Of a stretch of DNA of 9,367 nt, positions 5,501 to 9,367 are shown piece by piece. Below the pieces are notes generated by a model. That model was not told where the DNA came from and did not search any database. It worked only from the letters and a program-made list of their open reading frames with translations. The translations under genes were made by a program, and so were the position numbers. Position 1 is the first letter of the stretch; each line of letters opens with the position of its first letter. This stretch comes from UBA11164 sp002420085. Lineage in GTDB: Bacteria > Pseudomonadota > Gammaproteobacteria > Xanthomonadales > Xanthomonadaceae. The stretch lies in the NCBI GenBank assembly GCA_031976395.1, contig DALYLJ010000131.1, forward strand, positions 1 through 9,367, given 5' to 3'.

Positions 5501-6583
5501 ATGATCCTTGATCGCTATCTGCGCCATGAAGTGGCGGCGCCGTTGTTCGGGGTCGGTCTGACACTGACCGCGATCTTCGCGATCTACAGCCTCGGCGACT
5601 TCCTCACCGATGCCAGCGCCGGCCTGATCGGTCCAGGACAGGTCGCCGTGCTGACCGCGCTCAAGACCCTGATCGCCCTGGAAGTGCTGCTGCCCATCGG
5701 CTTGTACGTGGCGGTTCTGGTCGGCATGGGCCGGCTCTACAGCGACTCGGAAATGGATGCCCTGCGCGCCGCCGGGATCGGCGAACTGCGGCTGCTCGGG
5801 CCGGTGCTGCGCCTGGCCCTGCTGCTGGCCGTGCTGGTTGCCCTGCTGTCCACCGTGGTCCGTCCCTGGGCCTACACCACGTCCTACGGGCTGCGCGAGG
5901 AAGCCAAGGCCAATGCCGAGATCGAGCGCATCGAGCCGGGCCGGTTCTACGGCTACGATGGTGGACGACGGACGGTATTCGTCGAATCCGGCCGCGACGG
6001 CCTGACCGAGGTCGAGGGCGTGTTCATCCGCAGCCGCGATGCCAGTGGCGTCGAAGTGATCTCGGCACGTCAAGGTGGCTTCCGGTCGCGCATCGACCCG
6101 AACAGCCACGAACTGCAACTCGAACAGGTCAGCCTGTACAAGGCCACCGACGATGGCCACGAACTGTTCGGGTGCTTCGACCACCTGACCCTGCGGGTGC
6201 CGATCCGGCAACCGGCACCGCCCTCGGCACGGCCCAAGATGGCGGCGACATCGCACCTGCTCGCCTCCGACGACCCGCACGAGCGCGCCGAAGGACAGTG
6301 GCGGCTCTCGACCCCGATCTCGACCCTGTTGCTGGCCCTGCTGGCGATTCCGCTCAGTCGCAGCCGACCGCGCGCCGGTCGCTATGGCCGCATCCTGGTC
6401 GCCCTGGTCATCTACGTGCTGTACTTCAACCTGCTCGGCATGGCTCGGACCTGGGTCGAACAGGAAACGCTGGGCAGCATCTGGTGGGTGCCCGGCACGC
6501 TCGGCGCGATCACGTTCGCGGCATTGACGCCCTGGCGTCGGCTGGCGGCCCGATTCCGGTGGCGAACCCATGCGGCGCATTGA
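5501..6583 (+). CDS. lptF: LptF-type permease of a lipid/LPS export ABC transporter
   Basis: A 360-residue member of the LptF/LptG permease family. Predicted membrane helices lie at about 12-34, 52-76 and 101-120, followed by a periplasmic beta-rich domain (about 125-265) and helices near 268-286, 297-316 and 325-343. The cytoplasmic coupling segment LYSDSEMDALRAAGIG (79-94) is the family signature for contact with the LptB ATPase. LptF and LptG extract LPS from the inner membrane and pass it to LptC/LptA. The ATG at 5501 is chosen because MILDRYL is the usual LptF-type beginning; the frame is open 59 codons further upstream but without protein-like character. It overlaps lptG by 14 bp. The canonical gammaproteobacterial neighbour pepA is absent; an OstA-like gene lies divergently instead. 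It may therefore be a paralogue for another lipid, though the housekeeping LPS permease is not excluded. Confidence 0.88.
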   Translation: MILDRYLRHEVAAPLFGVGLTLTAIFAIYSLGDFLTDASAGLIGPGQVAVLTALKTLIALEVLLPIGLYVAVLVGMGRLYSDSEMDALRAAGIGELRLLGPVLRLALLLAVLVALLSTVVRPWAYTTSYGLREEAKANAEIERIEPGRFYGYDGGRRTVFVESGRDGLTEVEGVFIRSRDASGVEVISARQGGFRSRIDPNSHELQLEQVSLYKATDDGHELFGCFDHLTLRVPIRQPAPPSARPKMAATSHLLASDDPHERAEGQWRLSTPISTLLLALLAIPLSRSRPRAGRYGRILVALVIYVLYFNLLGMARTWVEQETLGSIWWVPGTLGAITFAALTPWRRLAARFRWRTHAAH

Positions 6584-7640
6584 CCGCTATCTGGCCGGGG
6601 AATTCCTGCGCGGCATGCTGCCGGTGCTGTTGCTCCTCGGTGGCCTGCTCGGCTTCCTGGCCCTGGCCGAGGAACTGGAGGATGTCGGCAAGGGCCAGTT
6701 CACCACGGTCACGGCGATCCGGGTGATGCTGCTGACCCTGCCGCGCATCCTGATCGACATCCTGCCGATCATCGCCCTGCTGGCGGCCCTGATCGGCCTG
6801 GGCCGGATGGCCAATCATCGCGAGATTGTCGCCCTGCGGGCAGCCGGCCTGTCGTCCTGGCGGATCGCGGCACCGTTGCTGCTGATCGCGCTGGCCCTGG
6901 TGGTGGCGGTCTTCGCGGCCCGCACCTGGGTCATTCCCGACTGGGAACGCAGCGCCTTGCAACTGCGCGCGACGGTGCTCGCGGAGACCCGGATCGAAGG
7001 TGAATCCACCGACTACTGGACACGCTCGGGCGAACGCATCCTGCGGGTCGGCGACGTCCGCTACGGGCGCATCCCGATCGATCTGGAAATCTACACGCTC
7101 GGCCCCGATCGCCGGGTCCGGTCAGTGATCCGAGCGGCTCGGGCGGACGTGATCGATGACCGCCGCTGGCTGCTGCACGACGTCAGCCTGCGCGAACTCG
7201 ACCGTGTCCTCAGCGCACCGATCCGTCATGACCGCCTGGAACTCGCCAATCCGCTCGACAGCGAACGTCTGGCCAGTCTGATCCAACCGGCCGAAAGCCT
7301 GGCACCACGCGAACTGATCGGCTACATCGCCAGCCTGGAGGCCAATGGACTGAACTCGCACCGCTATCGCTTCCTGCTGTGGCAGGCGCTCAGCCTGCCG
7401 GTCGCCCTGCTGGCCATGACCCTGCTGGCGGTGCCGTTCGTGCTGGGCTCCCCGCGCACAGTGCCGGTCGCGCAACGGGTGGCACTGGGCGGCGGCATCG
7501 GCCTGTTGTTCTACCTGCTGGAGCAGGTGATCGGCCATCTGGCCGTGTTGTACCGGCTGGACCCACTGCTGCTGGCGATGACCCCGGATGCGACGATCCT
7601 GCTGATCGCACTGTGGGCGATCGGCCGACGCAGCCGATGA
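6570..7640 (+). CDS. lptG: LptG-type permease of a lipid/LPS export ABC transporter
   Basis: A 356-residue partner of LptF. N-terminal helices lie at about 14-34, 57-78 and 98-117, a periplasmic beta-jellyroll domain at about 125-265, and C-terminal helices near 270-292, 304-325 and 337-351. Family marks are the coupling segment NHREIVALRAAGLS (82-95), ELIGYIASLEANGLNSHRY (248-266) and LLAVPFVLG (285-293). The ATG at 6570 lies inside the end of lptF, a coupling that favours equal amounts of the two subunits of a heterodimer. No ATPase gene (lptB) is in the window, so the pair must use one encoded elsewhere. The metallophosphoesterase gene converges with only 9 bp between the stop codons and no visible terminator. 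Confidence 0.88.
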   Translation: MRRIDRYLAGEFLRGMLPVLLLLGGLLGFLALAEELEDVGKGQFTTVTAIRVMLLTLPRILIDILPIIALLAALIGLGRMANHREIVALRAAGLSSWRIAAPLLLIALALVVAVFAARTWVIPDWERSALQLRATVLAETRIEGESTDYWTRSGERILRVGDVRYGRIPIDLEIYTLGPDRRVRSVIRAARADVIDDRRWLLHDVSLRELDRVLSAPIRHDRLELANPLDSERLASLIQPAESLAPRELIGYIASLEANGLNSHRYRFLLWQALSLPVALLAMTLLAVPFVLGSPRTVPVAQRVALGGGIGLLFYLLEQVIGHLAVLYRLDPLLLAMTPDATILLIALWAIGRRSR

Positions 7641-7649
7641 CGCTCGGGC

Positions 7650-8546
7650 TCAATCCGACCCGGCCGCCAGCCAGTGCTCTTCGGCGAGGGTGACGAAGCC
7701 GTACTCGGCGCGATGCTGCCTGAGCCGCATCGTGATCGGCAGTTCCGGCGCGACCGCCAGATCGAACACCCGGTACGACGCCGGCTCAGCCGGCAGACAA
7801 CCGGAGGCCGATGCCGTGCCGAACACCCGCAAGCCGGAGACGATGGCCGCGCGATTGTCGTGCAGATGACCATGGAGCACGAAATCGACCCGGTGGCGGA
7901 GCAACACCGCAGTCAGCCGGCCAGCATCGGCCAGGGCCTTGCGCCAGTGGCACAGGCCGGGCGCGGGCGGATGATGGATCAGGACACAGACCCGGTCGGC
8001 ACGCCGATCGGCGGCGGCCAGCATCCGATCAAGCCGTGTGATCTGGCCAGCCCCGAGCCGACCGCGCGCCGAGCCGATCGCAGTCGGCACAGCACTGTTG
8101 AGGCCGATCACCGTGACGCCCGGCATGCGCCATTCGACCGGGTAGGGTGCCAGCGGATCATCATCGGCCGACGTCGGATGCAGACCCAGCCACGGCCGCC
8201 AGGCGGTCAACACCGGCGCGATCGAATCGCGCTGATAGATGTCGTGATTGCCGGGCACCAACAGGACCGGGGCATGTTCGGACAACGCTTCGAGCCAATC
8301 CTGGGCGGCAGCGATTTCGGCCGCCCGGCCGATCTGGCAGAGATCGCCTCCGACCAGGATGGCATCCGGACGTTCAGCGGCGATCGCAGCCACCGTTAGC
8401 GCCAGACGCTCAGGACGATGCTGGTGGCGCCGTTTGCGCCACCACGACAGCGCGCCGAGCGCACGCTTGCCGATGCCGGTCGTTTTCCCCGGACGATCGA
8501 GGGCGGTCAGGTGCGGGTCGGTCAGATGGATCAGGCGGATGGTCAT
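7650..8546 (-). CDS. Calcineurin-like metallophosphoesterase
   Basis: A 298-residue protein with every metal-binding motif of the calcineurin-like phosphoesterases: DPH (10-12), GGD (66-68), GNHD (99-102), IHHPP (190-194) and HGHLH (225-229). Such enzymes use a dinuclear metal centre to hydrolyse phosphomonoesters, phosphodiesters or pyrophosphates. The insert GKRALGALSWWRKRR (26-40) is basic and aromatic, as in a bacterial subgroup of unknown substrate, and could aid membrane contact. No signal peptide is seen, so it is cytoplasmic. A lipid head-group phosphatase or a pyrophosphatase like LpxH is a guess from context; cyclic-nucleotide phosphodiesterase is an alternative. The start codon overlaps, as ATGA, the stop of a reading frame coming out of the IS remnant upstream. 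A TTGACA on the minus strand (8580-8575) lacks a fitting -10. Confidence 0.85.
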   Translation of the reverse strand: MTIRLIHLTDPHLTALDRPGKTTGIGKRALGALSWWRKRRHQHRPERLALTVAAIAAERPDAILVGGDLCQIGRAAEIAAAQDWLEALSEHAPVLLVPGNHDIYQRDSIAPVLTAWRPWLGLHPTSADDDPLAPYPVEWRMPGVTVIGLNSAVPTAIGSARGRLGAGQITRLDRMLAAADRRADRVCVLIHHPPAPGLCHWRKALADAGRLTAVLLRHRVDFVLHGHLHDNRAAIVSGLRVFGTASASGCLPAEPASYRVFDLAVAPELPITMRLRQHRAEYGFVTLAEEHWLAAGSD

Positions 8547-8849
8547 CGCTGCGAGTGATTCCGGAATTGGTAATTGTCAACGACCTTGTCCGCTCGATCA
8601 TGCAACCCGGTGTTGGGGTTCAGTTCCGGCGGTTGACTCTCGCCTGGGTAGAGCACCACCTTCCCGACCGATGTCCAGTCGCACACGGAGCGTCCTCGCC
8701 ATCGGTTCGGATGTCTGGCCGCGTGGCGTCCTCGTAGACATCGTGCGAGCCCCGCGAAGGACCGCACAGCCCATGTGTCGACGCGCCCCGGCAGCACAAG
8801 CCTCATCGATCAGTACGATAACCCTCGCTTTCATCGACTCGGAGATCAA
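8543..8849 (-). pseudogene. IS3-family transposase OrfB, internally deleted remnant
   Basis: The N-terminal start (LISESMKARVIVLIDEACAA, then GARRHMGCAVL) is intact in the -1 frame relative to orfA. At about 8748-8757 it jumps to what looks like the C-terminal end of an IS3 transposase: SHDVYEDA in one frame, then ARHPNRWRG and CDWTSVGKVVLYPGE in another. These resemble the usual closing HPxRW...W...V.LNP block of the family. The roughly 200-plus residues between, including the DDE catalytic domain, are missing. The last frame runs to a stop at 8543, overlapping the metallophosphoesterase start, and its tail may already be non-IS sequence. The assignment of the C-terminal scrap is less sure than that of the N-terminus. 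Confidence 0.55.
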
Positions 8850-9334
8850 GCGTCCTCGTCGGTGCCCCAGAGGGCCTGCGCTTTTTTTGACAGCGTCAGC
8901 AGCGCGGCCATCTCCGCCAATGCCTTCTCCTTGCGATGCAGTTCCTTCTCCAGGGCGCGCGTCTTCTTGCGCTCGGCGGCCAGCAGCGCCGGACTGCCGG
9001 ACACGCCGACGCCATCGGCCTGCTCGAAGGCCGTCTTCCAGGCATCGAGTTGCTCCACGCACACACCGCGCTCGCGGCAGTAGATCGAGCGCTCGGCCTC
9101 GTTCATCCGCGCCGTCTCGATGATCGCAGCCAGCTTGGCCGTGTTGTCCCAACCGTCGGACCGGGATGGCTTGGCAGGCACGAGATACCCCTCTGTTCTG
9201 GCAATGATGCCTCCAAGCGTACAGGCTTGGAGCGGAGATGCCAGTCTCGCGATGCAGACTGGCGACGCTCTGCGTGTTCGGCGCCATCATCGTGCCCCCC
9301 ACTGTTCTTTGGACTCAGGACGGTGACGGGTCAT
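8846..9334 (-). pseudogene. IS3-family transposase OrfA, broken by two compensating frameshifts
   Basis: The native protein can be pieced together from three segments. First comes ATG at 9334 reading MTRHRPESKEQWGAR, which then hits a stop. Next is a segment in another frame from 9290 reading MMAPNTQSVASLHRETGIS and on to SLYAWRHHCQN, the helix-turn-helix. Last is a segment back in the first frame, reading EGYLVPAKPSRSDGW, a Leu/Glu/Lys-rich coiled coil (ALEKELHRKEKAL) and the end KAQALWGTDEDA. One base seems lost near 9288-9291 and one gained near 9192-9197. The end segments share a frame, so the errors cancel outside the middle. OrfA binds the IS ends. A shorter product could start at GTG 9181, but without the helix-turn-helix. 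Confidence 0.75.
8881..8888 (-). promoter_or_regulatory. A7G slippery sequence for programmed -1 frameshifting in the IS3 remnant
   Basis: On the minus strand, seven A residues followed by G sit in the codons for Leu-Ser-Lys-Lys-Ala near the end of orfA. A -1 slip here leads into the frame that reads RLISESMKARVIVLIDEA, the start of orfB. This is the standard way IS3-family elements make the OrfAB transposase. It is a relic here, because orfB is deleted. Confidence 0.65.
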
Positions 9335-9367
9335 GGCTGGGCTACCGTCGCCTCCAGAGGGCTGATG

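Larger units (their letters stand above)
8543..9367 (-). mobile_element. Decayed IS3-family insertion sequence
   Basis: The region carries, on the minus strand, an IS3-type orfA, an A7 slippery site and scraps of both ends of orfB. Most of the DDE catalytic core is missing, so the element cannot move by itself. Terminal inverted repeats and target duplications were sought by eye and not found; the orfA-side end lies at or beyond the window edge, and the other end is somewhere before the metallophosphoesterase start. No CGATCG occurs here, unlike the rest of the window, which fits a foreign origin. Confidence 0.75.

Noticed and set aside
4209..5504. 431-codon plus-strand reading frame
   Set aside because: It runs across the end of the cytidylyltransferase, the HIT gene and antisense to the OstA-like gene. 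Its Arg/Pro/Gly-rich translation has no family character.
5330..6580. 416-codon minus-strand reading frame antisense to lptF
   Set aside because: Rich in Gln, Arg and Gly, the typical mirror of a GC-rich membrane-protein gene; lptF on the other strand is clear.
8552..8580. Minus-strand promoter for the metallophosphoesterase from TTGACA at 8580-8575
   Set aside because: No hexamer at 15-18 bp spacing resembles a -10 element.

Overview
The window is GC-rich (about two thirds G+C by eye) and comes from a Gram-negative bacterium, most likely a proteobacterium. The envelope genes (LptF, LptG and an OstA/LptA-type protein) show an outer membrane. The species cannot be told from the sequence. The palindrome CGATCG is strikingly frequent in the chromosomal part (about 28 copies counted by eye) and absent from the last ~890 bases, where an insertion-sequence remnant lies.

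Layout. 1-244: no convincing gene; a short degenerate tandem array of a ~14-bp GATCCT unit at the left edge. 245-3157 (+): a YghO-type GNAT acyltransferase of the family that includes bacterial ceramide synthase; overlapping it by 8 bp, a MobA-like nucleotidyltransferase; then, after 170 bp, an LpxO/aspartyl-hydroxylase-type dioxygenase. 3158-3543: a 386-bp gap ending in a plausible sigma-70 promoter. 3544-4794 (+): a LicC-type cytidylyltransferase and a HIT-family protein. 4842-5378 (-): an OstA/LptA-like periplasmic protein, divergent from 5501-7640 (+), an overlapping lptF-lptG pair. 7650-8546 (-): a calcineurin-like metallophosphoesterase that converges on lptG. 8547-9367: a decayed IS3-family element on the minus strand, with two compensating frameshifts in orfA, a recognisable A7 slippery site and an orfB from which the catalytic core has been deleted.

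How it may work together (inference). The acyltransferase, two sugar-nucleotidyltransferase-fold enzymes, a lipid-type 2-oxoglutarate hydroxylase, a HIT nucleotide hydrolase, a metallophosphoesterase and a set of Lpt-type transport genes form what looks like a lipid locus. The best hypothesis is synthesis of a sphingolipid (ceramide) or similar N-acyl lipid, with a CDP-activated polar head group and a hydroxylated acyl chain, plus export to the outer membrane by an Lpt-like bridge. The sequence does not prove this. The hallmark partners (serine palmitoyltransferase, ceramide reductase, dedicated ACP and acyl-ACP synthetase) are not in the window and would have to lie nearby or elsewhere in the genome. 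The lptFG pair could also be the housekeeping LPS permease; its odd company is the reason to look twice.
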